Of a DNA stretch of 64,000 bases, positions 11,150 through 27,622 are shown one piece after another. The stretch covers positions 538,122 to 602,121 of the forward strand of contig JAAOMT010000599.1 of the NCBI GenBank assembly GCA_016748015.1, written 5' to 3'. The notes beneath the pieces are model-generated. The model was not told where the DNA came from, made no database searches, and saw nothing but the letters and a program-made list of their open reading frames with translations. This stretch comes from Geosiphon pyriformis. Lineage: Eukaryota > Glomeromycota > Glomeromycetes > Archaeosporales > Geosiphonaceae. How positions within the stretch are numbered: the stretch's first letter is position 1; every line of letters starts with the position of its first letter. Made by a program: the position numbers and the translations under genes.

Positions 11150-12180
11150 GTGGTGGATGTTTGGGTGGTCTCTTCTTCTTTCCCTTTTCCTTTATTTTCT
11201 TTGTCCTCTTTCTATTCCCAGCTTAAAGTTGGTTCGCTCTCGTCATTGTCGGTCCATGTCAGGTCATCGGTTTCCCAAGTAAGTTCTTCTTTTTGTTTCC
11301 TTTTTCCCTTGTTGTTGTCATTCCAGAAGAGTATTGGCAGTAGTTCATTGTGCTCTTCGTCAGCCCATGACACTTGATAGGCTTCCCAGGTAGGCTTCGG
11401 TTTCTCTTCGTCAAAGTCGATTAGTGGTGCCATGGTGTTGGTAGCCTTGAAGTGGCCACATATTGCTGATACTCGTGTGTGTTTTTCATTCTGGCTGAGT
11501 ATTAACTCTTGGGTCATCCAATTGAGCACAGCATTGGTTTTGGACAGCCAGTCATTACCAACTAGGGCTTAGTATTAGGTGGCATCCATTACTAAGACTT
11601 TGATAAGTACTATGATGCCATTAATTTCTATAGGGAAATCATTTATTTCACTGATAGGTGTTTTGGTGGCACCATTGGCAGTGATGATTCTAGTGCTGGC
11701 AGCTCGATCAACTTGGTGACCTAATTGATCCATAAGCTGTTTTGTGATTATGCTGCCAGCTGATCCACTATCTAGGATGAGTTTGATGGGGTGACCATCA
11801 ACTCTGACATCTGTGTACATTGCTGTTATGGGTTTCTTTTTGAGGGCAGCTCCACTGAATAATGGTATTGTTGTGTTTTCTTTGAGTTCAAAGGAAAAGA
11901 TGGCTGTTAGGGATTCGTCACTAGAGATGGTTGCCAGTGGAATCGTGTTGGTAGGCATGTGCTGATTGGATTCCGTGTTGTTGGATATGGCATCTTCTGA
12001 GGTAACCAAAAGACTTAAATAGTGTTGGGAATTTGGGTTTTGGATGTGACTGGTATCTAAATTCCAGGTACGTGATCCTGATGATGGATTTAGCGAACTG
12101 GGGATTGGTTGGTAAACAACCATTGCCAATCTCCAGTTTTGAGTAACTCTGGATTGAGGGTTGTCTGATGTTATTTGAGC
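11150..12180 (-). pseudogene. E2 retropepsin and protease-linker
   Basis: The 184-residue frame 11575-12129 covers the protease. The flap lead is IFSFELKENTTIPLFSGAAL, the active site LILDSGSAGSIIT has the catalytic Asp intact, and QLMDQLGHQVDRAAS and a second strand (RIITANGATKTPI) follow. A stop at 11573 interrupts just before YQALVGNDWLSKT. The frame at 11212-11529 continues with a Trp-rich linker (PTWEAYQVSWADEEHNELLPI) ending at a stop near 11210. The enzyme would cut the Gag-Pol polyprotein as a homodimer. Confidence 0.86.
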
Positions 12181-14241
12181 TGGGTTCTGGGACGGTGCTT
12201 GAATTGGTTGGGATTGATAGATGATTTGTGGCTGCGGTTAATATATTACTTGTGGCTACGGCTGATAAATTGGAAGTTGATACACTGGCAGTTGATAGAT
12301 TGGTTGCTGCATTATTGGCAGGTAATTATTTCAATATTGGTCTTGACTTTGATTTGGATAATGATTCGGAGTTTGGAACTGGCAATTGGGGTTTCGAGAT
12401 TGATTTTCCGATCATTGGTTATTTAAATGCTAACAACAGTCCATTTGGATATGCCCTTGTTTACCACAATAGTGGCAGATACACGTTTTCTGTTGCCACT
12501 GTTGATTGGTCGATGCAGATGGACGTGATTGAGTTTGAGCACAATTAGAGTTTCCTTGATTATTGTGTCATTGTGGAGGCTGATAGATGGCGTGATTGTC
12601 AGCTAAGTATCCTTCTAATCTCTTATTAATTGATTCACTGATCTTCTCCAATTTGGAATCCAGTTCAGATAATCCATTCATTACTAGATTAATGGCTTGG
12701 GCATGGTTAGTCTTGGACTCCGCGGATTCAAAATCTCTGGTGCATGTAACTGCGTCTTGAAAAATACCTGGATGTAACGGATGTACATGTTGCAAGATGC
12801 TGCTGCACAGACCGCAGATGAACTGATTGAGTATCTATGATGCTGTGAAATAGTTGGCATTAATTGCTTGAATTTGGTGTAGGTTTTGATGGAAGCGTCC
12901 CAGGTAAGTGGTGACTGCTTCAGTTTCTTCTTGTTTCATGGTGGTGAATGCATTAACTAGGCAATTGATGCTGTTATTGTTGCTGAAGTATCTTAGGAAT
13001 TCCACTTTGAAGGCATTAAAATCTTGTGGTTTATTAATCAAGCTCTGGTACCATGAATCAGCAGTATCTTTGAGAAAGTAGAGAATGGCTTGCATTGCTC
13101 TAATGTCATTTCATCCATTGACTGTGATGGCCTTTTCTACATCATTCAGCCATACTTGAGTGTCATCCTTTTCACCTGTAAAGTTGTCAAGTTTTGCGAT
13201 TGGTGTGTAGGCTATTGGATCTAAGTTAGGGGGTTGTAATGGTTGTTAAAGCAGTTGTTGTTGTCCTGGCTGTTGTGGTGGTAGCTGAAGTGGCTGCTGT
13301 ATGGGTTTGGCTATGGGATTAATTGGCAGTTAATTGATGATGATTACCAGAGGTAAGTTTTGCTGATTAATTAATTCAGGGTTTTGATTTCATTGATTTG
13401 GCAGCATTTGAATATTTGGGGTTTCAATTTCTGGATTTTCTAACTGTTGCTGAGTTTAAATGTTTGGGGTTTCAACTTCAGGGTTTTTAGTGATCAGGTG
13501 TTGGTAAGTAAATTCTTGATCCTCTGATTCTTCTTCCTTCTTTTCTGATTCTGCTGCTTTCCATGGATCAGAAATTCCGAAATCTGGTGGAGGTGGTGGT
13601 GATCGAAGTTCTGATGAGGTTGATGATCACGAATTAAATCCCTCAAAGTATTCGTCGTATGGTTTTAGCAATTCTGTTTTCCTTTGTCTATTTTGGAATG
13701 AGAATCATCCAAATGCTGATGTTGGAGTTGATGGGAATGCATCAGTTGATGATATGTTGATGGTGCTTCCAAGTGTATAGTGGTAAAATAGATTGGTTGG
13801 TGATTCAATTCTTGTTTTCTTCCAAGTGGGTGGTTGTATCTTTTTGGGTGTTACTGCTGGTGTTTGTAGTTTCCCTTTGCTTTTACTGGTGTAAGTAATT
13901 GGATATCTTTGTTGGGTGTAATGTTCAATTTTTTTGTTGATTTCCATAATGATAGATGCGAAATTATGATTTGTTGGCAAGTTGGTGTTTTGAATTAACT
14001 CCTTATAGAAAGTTTTTTTTGCTGATTCAGTATTCACTGGTGTTTCTAATAAAGAGAAAATCTTTTTGTTGATGTAGAAGTTGAAGGCTGATTCGGCAGA
14101 TATATGATTGTGGTTTAATCCCAAGTATTAACAATAGTGTTGAAATAAGAATTTTGCAAATCCTAAATGGTTTGCTCCTATATTTTCTGATTCTGCCACT
14201 TTTGGATGGTGTTTGTTGGTGCTAGTTCTCTGTAGGATTAT
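12181..14241 (-). pseudogene. E2 gag (matrix-like, capsid, CCHC nucleocapsid)
   Basis: 13705-14124 encodes the N-terminal domain (GLNHNHISAESAFNFYINKK). A Pro/Gln-rich region follows (13200-13700). The capsid is split by stops into 12835-13095 (ILYFLKDTADSWYQSLINKPQDFNAF) and 12568-12795. The knuckle CHYCGKQGHIQMDC is at about 12440-12490. Near the LTR the frame reads GTG-GCA-GAA-TCA; I find no ATG between the LTR and this conserved start region. Confidence 0.86.
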
Positions 14242-14242
14242 A

Positions 14243-14259
14243 CCTCACAAAGAACACCA
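14243..14259 (-). other. E2 primer binding site
   Basis: Two bases inside the 5' LTR, the minus strand reads TGGTGTTCTTTGTGAGG. It starts with the TGG that pairs with the CCA end of a tRNA. E4 has TGGTGCTCCCTGTGAGG at the same spot, which is probably closer to the original. I could not match it confidently to a particular tRNA. Confidence 0.75.
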
Positions 14260-14261
14260 AA

Positions 14262-15117
14262 TGTTATAGGTGATTATTTCTGCTGTTGAATTAAATAACA
14301 AACCCATAACTTGGTGCTCAAAACTAATTGCAATTGATAGTAATCTGAAGGTTTTGGTTGAGTTCTTTGTATAATGGACAGAGATTCAATAGTGTCAATA
14401 GTAGATGTATCTTTCCAAGAGTTTTCCCAATTTCTTTCTCAGCGTGGTGGCCAGATTTAATCTGGCAATCATGTCCTTCTGGTAAGCTATCCGATAATAT
14501 ATAAAATCTTATTCATATTTCTGGGTCTTTTACTAGGCTATCCTTGACATCAATAACTCAGCACTTTAATCTTTAATCAATTAGTATACAACAACAAATC
14601 ACAATAAAATAAAGAAAAAGAAATAAAAAAAAGAAAATAAAGAAAGAAAAGAAATAAGCCAAGGCAATTTACAGATTAGTATCCTGTCAATAGCCATGAT
14701 CAAGAGCTATTGTTCCAGCATGGTTAAGTATCAATTATTATCAACATGAAAGGTTGATAGTGGGGAGTAGATTGAGATATGAAATAATTATTTATTTGAT
14801 GATTGTATTTCTAGGCTAAGAATTCTGTGGTATCGATTCTGCCTTTTCTGTTTTTAACACTACTGCTATATATACATAATTGAGATTCCTCAATTCCTCG
14901 ATTTTTCACGACAGGAATCCTGCAATTTCTGGAATCCTGCAATTCCTTTGAGAGGAATCCTAGAATTCTGGAATCCTGCAATTCCTCATTGGGGAATCCT
15001 GAAATTCCTGGAATCCTGCAATTTCTGAGAGGAATCCTGGAATTTCATATTTATTATGCTTACTTCTAATTGGCTAATAATTATGCTAATATATTTTCTA
15101 TATTTCTATAAATAACA
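14262..15117 (-). repeat. E2 5' LTR
   Basis: 856 bp, starting TGTTAT and ending with a decayed ATAACA. It has the same layout as its partner: a GAATTCC-rich U3 array (about 14885-15050), a TATA box at about 14870, the two conserved stem-loops (AATAGC/GCTATT near 14690 and ACTATCAAC-type near 14740), and an AAATAAAG-rich tract. Promoter and 5' end of the E2 transcript. It is followed by ATGG (15118-15121), the target duplication, and then E1 gag. Confidence 0.94.
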
Positions 15118-15914
15118 ATGGTTTCAATTTTGGGGTTTTTGATAATTGGGTTTTAGTAATTGAATTCCTGATTGTTGTTTTCTTCTTTCTTTTTTTCTAA
15201 TTCCATTACTTTCCAAGAACTTGCAATTCTGAAATCTGGTGGAGGTGACAGTGATTGAAATTCTGATGGCATTGGTAATTGCGACTTAAATCTCTCAAAA
15301 TATTTACTGTAGATTTCTAATAGATCAGTTTTTGATTGTTTATTTTGAAAGGGTATTTATGCCAATAAGGTTTTTGTATTTGATGTGAACGCACCTGTTG
15401 ATAAGATATTGATAGCACTTTCAAATATATAGTAGTATAATAAATTTGTTGGTAATTCAAGTCTTGTTTTCTTCCAAGTAGGTGGTTGTATTTTTTGAGG
15501 TGTTACTGTTAGTGTTTGTAGTTTTTTTTTGCTTTTGTTTGTGTAGGTGATTGGATATCTTTGTTGAGTGTAAATTTCAATTTCTTTATTAATTTCAGTA
15601 AAGATTGCTGTGAAATTATAATTTACTAGTAGGCTGGTATTTTGGATTAATTTATTATAGAAATTTCCTCTGGCTGAATTGGTTTCTACTGATACTCTTA
15701 ATAAATATGAGATTCTTTTATTAACATAGAAATTGAAGACTGATTCTATTGATAAGTAATTGTTAGTTAATTTCAAGTGTTAACAGTAGTATTGGAATAA
15801 AAATTTGGCAAATCCTAAATGGTTTGTTCCTATTTTTTCTGGTTCTGCCACTTTTGAATAGTTGTGTATTAGTGCTGGTTTTCTATAGAATTATATCTTA
15901 CAAAGAGCACCAAA
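15118..15914 (-). pseudogene. E1 gag N-terminal part (right of E2) with PBS
   Basis: 15357-15776 encodes the same N-terminal gag domain as E2 (LTNNYLSIESVFNFYVNKR, TQQRYPITYTNKSKKKLQ, PPTWKKTRLELPTN). The frame continues left to the E2 junction and, past E2, into 4980. The upstream start region again has GTG-GCA-GAA rather than ATG. A primer binding site, TGGTGCTCTTTGTAAG on the minus strand, lies at about 15897-15912. Confidence 0.85.
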
Positions 15915-16812
15915 TGTTACAAGTAAATATTTGGGGTCTCAAAGCAAATAACAAACCCATAATTTGGTGCTCAATTGATGACATTAGTAATGTCTGAAGG
16001 TGTTTCAATCTGAAGGTTTTGATTAAAGTTCTTTGTATAATGAACAAAGATTTCCATGTTATTTTATTCATAGCTTTTCGGAATTGCAATTCTGTCAATT
16101 TTTTTCTTAACATGATAGCTGGCAATTCTCTAGTAAGCAATTCGTAATTTTTATGCATTCTATCTACTTGCAAAAGTCTTTTACCAGGCAATTCTTAACA
16201 TCAATACTTAGTGCTTAATCCTCAATCAATTAGCATACACAACAAAAATAAAACAAAAATAAAAGAGATAAAAAAAAATAAAGACAATAAGCCAAGGCAA
16301 TATAAATTAGTATCTTATTAATAGCCATAATCAAGAGCTATTGTTTTCATGTGTTTTAAGTATCAATTACTATCAACATTTAGAGTTAATAGCAAACAAC
16401 TGGATTTAAGATGCTGAATATGTATATTTATTAATATTTTGGAATGATATGGTTTCTAACTGGAGAATAGTAATTAAGAAATTTCTGTTTGAAGATTTCC
16501 CTTTTTTGCTTCTAATACTACTATTATATATATGTATTTTCTAATTTTACAGGATTGCTTTGAATCATCTGTTCTTGCTAGCTATTGTTTTGTTTTCTTA
16601 CATTATAACTAATTATCTTATGTTATAATATGTTATCTGATGTTATTATATATTATTCTATATTATTCTACATTATAAAACGTTATCCTATGTTATAACA
16701 TGTTATCCAACATTATTGTATGTTATTCTGTGTCTCTTCACATTTCATCACGTTTTTTTTCAAATCACATTTTTTCTTCTTTCTTTAATAGGCTTTCTTT
16801 CTTCAAGTAATA
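15915..16812 (-). repeat. E1 5' LTR, divergent subfamily
   Basis: It begins TGTTACAAG. It shares the family's U5/R portion (AACAAACCCATAA near the boundary, GCCAAGGCAAT, AATAGC/GCTATT hairpin, ACTATCAAC) and a TATA-like run at about 16523-16537. The U3 beyond the TATA box is unrelated to that of E2-E4: instead of GAATTCC units it has a 10-bp array (16601-16730). I place the outer end at AGTAATA near 16812, but this edge is tentative because the partner LTR is outside the window. Confidence 0.7.
16601..16730. repeat. 10-bp tandem array in E1 U3
   Basis: Thirteen consecutive 10-bp steps. Every unit has TTAT at positions 3-6 (for example TGTTATCTGA, TGTTATAACA, TGTTATCCAA). The period is exactly 10 bp with no indels across the block. 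It lies directly upstream of the LTR TATA box in transcription direction, where the other LTRs hold their GAATTCC arrays. Confidence 0.85.
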
Positions 16813-19539
16813 ATATAATAAATAAGATACTATAATCTGTAAAAGTTTAAAATTTAAATTTTGTTTACTTTTAGATTTTTTAAATAACACAATTTATTAT
16901 TCTTCTTTGTATAGTTTAAAACCTTTTAAACAAATACAAACTAAAAGCAAGTTGGTTTCTTGCACTGAATTTTTAAATATATATAATATTTTAAACTATT
17001 TATTTATTTATAAATTCCTTAACTTATAGGTTTTAAGCTGGTTTTTCTATTATTTTTTGTGCTATTCAGTCTATTTCAAAGTTATTTTATCAAACAACTT
17101 TTTGCTAGTGTGGTTTATATTTTCTGTAATTATATTTTGTCTTTAGCCAATTTTTTATATTTCATATTTTACTTCTAAAATAAAATTCCAATATTATTAG
17201 TTTTAAATAAATCTATTTTTTTCAAGATGTTTTATTTACTTAAATAATTTAGTGTTGTTTTTGTTAAACAGTTGTGTAATAAGAAGAGTGTTTTTAAGTA
17301 AAAAATTTTCAAATATTGGAAAAAATTAGACTTTTATGGTCTTGTTTTTGATTGGTTTAAATTTGCTATTAAATTTTTAGATGTTTTGGCTTTCTGCTTT
17401 GTTATTTTGTTTTCTATTGTCAATTTTTAGTTTTTAGATATTTTTGTTTTATATGAATTTAATTTGATTTGTAATTAATTGTTAAGCATTAATATAATCT
17501 GTTTTTTATTTATATTAATAATTTTTTAAACAATTTAAATATTGTTAATATAAAAATTAATGTCACAGTCTTTTTAAAGATATAAATTTGAATTTGGGTA
17601 TTAAAGTTTTAAGATTGATTTTTTCTATTATAGTTAAATTATAAACTATTATATTTATTTTGCAATATGTTTTTTTTTATATAATTAAGTTGTTTTTTGA
17701 TAGTCAAGTAGCTTTGGATGTATATTGTTTAAAGTTGGCTTTGGTTTTTTTAAATTTTTATAATTATTGTTGGATTAAGTATTAGCATATTGTAAATATT
17801 ATTAAGAAAAAATTTAAGTATTAATTAATGTAAGATTAAAAACTATTTAAGTATTTTAAACAATAAAAAAGCCAATATTTTAGCTAGTGCTATCTTATTC
17901 TTAAATATAACATTTTTGGCCCACATATGAAAATATTTTGTTAAGACTAATAATAAAATTGTTTTAGGAAATACAAAGTATTTTATTTGTAAAGTTTTTT
18001 AAATAATCTATTGTATTCATTAAAAGATTAAATTTAAAACTTGTGTTTTAAAGAATAATTTATTTGAAGATATAAATTAGATCAGATTGTTGTTTGTGTG
18101 GTATTTTGATTCTTAAATATGAGTTAGATTTATAAACAAATTCACAGTTGAATTATGTTTTTATTTTATAAAGACTTTATATTACAAACTATTTGTAATT
18201 GTTTATAAGTATTTGTATAATAAATATTATTGTAGTGTTTTATGTTTGTTTTTTTTGCAAATTAGATGGTAAAGCTCACAAAAAACTGTTAAAAGTTTAT
18301 GTAACCATCTAAAAAATGTTTTTTAATCTGTTTAAATTATTTTTATATGTTTTATAACTGCTTTTTTTATGCTTTTTTAATGTTACAATATACTTAATTT
18401 TGTGTAAGAAGTTTGTTTTTAAGAACTGGTTTTAGAAATCTTTTTTAATTTTTAAAAATGCTAAAATTATTAGTTATAAAATTGTAAATTTTATATATAG
18501 TTTTGGGCTAACTTATAAAAATAATATCTAATTTATTTATACCAAACACTAGACTTTTATGAAAAAAGATGATCTAATTTTATGCAATAAAACTTTTTTT
18601 GTAAGTATTATCAATTTGTTATTTGTTTTGTTTAATTATATAATTAAATTACTTGGAATTGTTTAAGTTTTTGATGTTATTTTTGAAATGTATAAGTTGT
18701 GTTTATTTTTTTTAGATATTAAAAATATGGTTTTTATATGTATAAATGCATAATGTTGTCTTAACTGGCTTAAATAACTGGTTATATATAATCAAATATA
18801 TAATTTATATCTAATTTAGATTACTTAGTTTGATGTATTATATTAAGCAATATTTAAATCTTACTCATTAAACATAATAAAAAAAATTATTATTAATAAT
18901 AATTATTGGATAAGTTAAAAATTTTTCAAAAATTTATTTTTGAAAAACCAATACACAAAATTTAATTAATATTAAAAACTATTTTTTGCTTTTTATAAAA
19001 ATTTTAATTATTAAATTAATAGTTATAATACAGTTAATTAACAAAAATACACATAAAAACATTTTAAACTTATTAAATATTAATATTTTTATAAATATAT
19101 TTTATATATATAGATAATAGTCTAATTTCAAGTTGAAACTTTAAATTAAGTATACTTTTTATATTTTATATATGCAATTAATTCTAAATTCCAACTATAT
19201 TAACATATTTTATTATGCAAATTTTGTTTATAATAAATATATTCAGGTTTAAAAGCATTTTAGTTTTTGTTATCTATTTTTTGCTTATACTTTTTTAAAT
19301 ATATAGTACAAATTTTGAATCATTTTGAAATTGGGTCTTTTGGAATATTTATTTTAAGTATTAAAAATAAATTATAAATAAATAATAATTGGATAATTAA
19401 TGCTGGGTAACGATATAGATACATATAATTGTTTTAAACAAAAATATTTTTTCAATTTTTTAATGATCTGTGACTCATGAAGAGCAAGTTTTCAATTGAC
19501 GCGGAGGGGATTCTCGGTTTGGTAGTTGGATAAGTTGAC
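16813..19539. other. Very AT-rich intergenic stretch without recognisable genes
   Basis: About 2.7 kb of extremely AT-rich DNA with homopolymer runs. I see no coding stretch, tRNA or repeat with clear family identity. Only the last ~60 bases before 19540 (GACGCGGAGGGGATTCTCGG) rise in GC and look like the ATP23 5' leader. It may be decayed transposon sequence, but nothing proves that. Confidence 0.6.
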
Positions 19540-20497
19540 ATGTCCGTTAGTAAAGCACCAATTAGTCCTGATCCATACGAAGCAACGGATACTAAAAAAT
19601 TTAAAAAATGGCGTCAGTCTCTGAAATACTTTACCGGTTTGGGACTCACGCCTGATGAAAAGGCGGAAATTGAAGCGGAGCGGGAAAAGGATTTGGAAAA
19701 AAGTCAGTGCATTCGCTGTGAAAAAGTTCGAGACACTTTAATGACAACAAGAAAGTACTTTATACCTTTTTTCTGAACTCCCTACTTGAGCGTTCTTAAC
19801 AAAACAATTCATCCCTTGCATAATCCTTTCTATAAACTTCCTCTGAAACAGGTCCAATTGTGGTTTTCATGCTACAACGTTTAGAACAAGCTGGCTGTAA
19901 AATTGAAAGAAATCATTTTCGATGTTTGCCGTGTGATGCAACTCGTACCGGAGGTTTTTCCCCCGGGCACGGAATCCTGCTTTGTCAAAACAGGTTTTAT
20001 GGGAAATCTCATCAACAAGATACAATGGTTCATGAAATGATTCATTTGTATGATCATTGTCGATTCAAAGTTGATTGGAATAATTGTTTGCATCACGCTT
20101 GTAGTGAAGTATGCTATTATTTTGCTAAAAATGAATTCACCATAGAGGATGTGTTCTTTAATTCACAAAAATATCGGTATCTGGTATTATACATTTAATG
20201 CTTTCACAAGGTTCGTGCTGCGAGTCTTAGCGGTGATTGCCGTTGGTTACGAGAAATACAGAGAGGACATTTTACTAATTTCGGCAAGCAACATCAAGTA
20301 AAGATTTGCGATCAAGTACTTTTTTAACTTTTCAAAAGCTAATTATTTCAAATTAATAGAATTGTGTCAGACGACGTGCTGTTTTATCCGTTAGTCAAAA
20401 CGCCTCATGCTCCGCTCCCGGCGTAGCAGCAAAAGCGGTCGGACAGGTTTTTGAGAGTTGCTTCAAAGATACGCGTCCCTTTGACGAAATCTATTAA
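19540..20497 (+). CDS. ATP23: Mitochondrial inner membrane protease ATP23 (four exons)
   Basis: Zinc metalloprotease of the mitochondrial intermembrane space; in yeast it processes the Atp6 precursor and helps assemble the F0 sector. I assign exons 19540-19750, 19852-20108, 20211-20297 and 20360-20497, giving 230 residues. Visible features are CIRCEKVRD near the N-terminus, CLPCDATRTGGFSPGHGI, the catalytic HEMIH (residues ~130-134) followed by LYDHCRFKVDW, then HHACSE / VRAASLSGDCRW / CVRRRAVLSV and the C-terminal DTRPFDEIY, all ATP23 hallmarks. Introns 2 and 3 are GT-AG. Intron 1 closes in frame only with a GA-AG pair (19751-19851, starting GAAAGT). The obvious GT at 19755 shifts frame and reaches a stop quickly. 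The 3' end is 225 bp from the convergent ABC gene. Confidence 0.9.
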
Positions 20498-20722
20498 TAA
20501 TCGGAAATAAAGTGGATGCTTTCTCCTATAAAACCAACCTTAATGTTCCGAGAAATCTTTGCGGCTCGAGATGAATCACGCGAAGGTAGTGTAAAGCTCA
20601 AGTGCTTCAGTTTATCAATCCCGATGCGATTTTATTTAAATACAAACCAGATTTTTGGGCCTTTTTCGATTTTTACAAGTCTAATTGCCCCATTTACATT
20701 TCTAACGTGTTTTTAAAAGTTG

Positions 20723-27150
<6,428 letters not shown>

Positions 27151-27622
27151 CTATCCACACAGTAATAAAAGTTTTTCGTGAGGCAAATTGGAATATCTGG
27201 TGAGGCGAGTAAAGGGCATTTTCAAGGGCTAGCTCACCCATTTGCCTCTTGGCCCACATAGAATCTTTGAAGTTCTCGAATCGTAGAGTTCGAGCATTGA
27301 TATCATTGAGATTTTGAACATGCGATTATCCGTGTCTTTTAAGCTATTATATCTAGAAAATCGGACCCTTTTTAAGATCTACGCTTGTGAGACAAATGTC
27401 TATTATGCATTGTGCAATAAAAAAGGAACCGAGCAACATGCATAATTTTAAATGTATAAAATTATAAAATAAAACTTGATGATGATCAATATATTTACAA
27501 TCAAAGCCTTTTGTATTACCAGCTCGTGACAGAATAAATTGTGTAACTTCTATGATCTACGATAGATAAAGTAAGCGCCAGGTTCCAAGAACAATAACCA
27601 ACATGTTAAGATATTTTGAAAA
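27151..27622. promoter_or_regulatory. Divergent intergenic region between ABC transporter and 27623 gene
   Basis: About 470 bp separate two head-to-head genes, so it probably holds promoters for both, and perhaps the missing first exon of the transporter. A minus-strand ATG near 27606 opens only a short frame. No clear TATA box or other site can be assigned. Inference from position only. Confidence 0.4.

Larger units (their letters stand above)
4985..15117 (-). mobile_element. Full-length Ty3/Gypsy LTR retrotransposon E2 (10,133 bp) nested in E1
   Basis: It is bounded by two 856-bp LTRs (4985-5840 and 14262-15117) and flanked by the 4-bp direct repeat ATGG (4981-4984 and 15118-15121). Between them, on the minus strand, lie PBS, gag, protease, Cys-rich module, dUTPase, RT-RNase H, integrase, a small post-integrase ORF and a polypurine tract. 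It is the best preserved minus-strand copy, with several domains in long open frames. It still has stops, a mutated RT active site (YLND) and several frame breaks, so it is not autonomous now. Confidence 0.95.
1..16812 (-). mobile_element. Ty3/Gypsy LTR retrotransposon E1, older host element split by E2 and cut by window start
   Basis: Reading on the minus strand from 16812: a 5' LTR (15915-16812), the N-terminal half of gag (15118-15914), an interruption by E2 (4985-15117), then the rest of gag, retropepsin, Cys-rich spacer, dUTPase and RT down to base 1. RNase H, integrase and the 3' LTR lie outside the window. Gag continues across E2 once E2 and one copy of the ATGG duplication are removed, so E1 is the older insertion. 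Many in-frame stops and frameshifts mark it as inactive. It belongs to the same dUTPase-bearing family as E2-E4 but has a clearly different LTR promoter region. Confidence 0.88.

Noticed and set aside
12175-12548. Plus-strand frames 12175-12426 and 12228-12548
   Set aside because: Antisense shadows of the gag-protease spacer with its Gln/Tyr repeats; no conserved motif of their own.
16601-16730. CRISPR-like or satellite array
   Set aside because: Units are 10 bp without spacers and lie within an LTR promoter region of a eukaryotic genome.
19881-20096. Minus-strand frame opposite ATP23
   Set aside because: Antisense shadow of exon 2, which has the HEMIH metalloprotease signature.
27280-27330. 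tRNA-like TTCGAATC/GTTCGAGC segments
   Set aside because: No acceptor stem, anticodon arm or consistent cloverleaf could be drawn around them.
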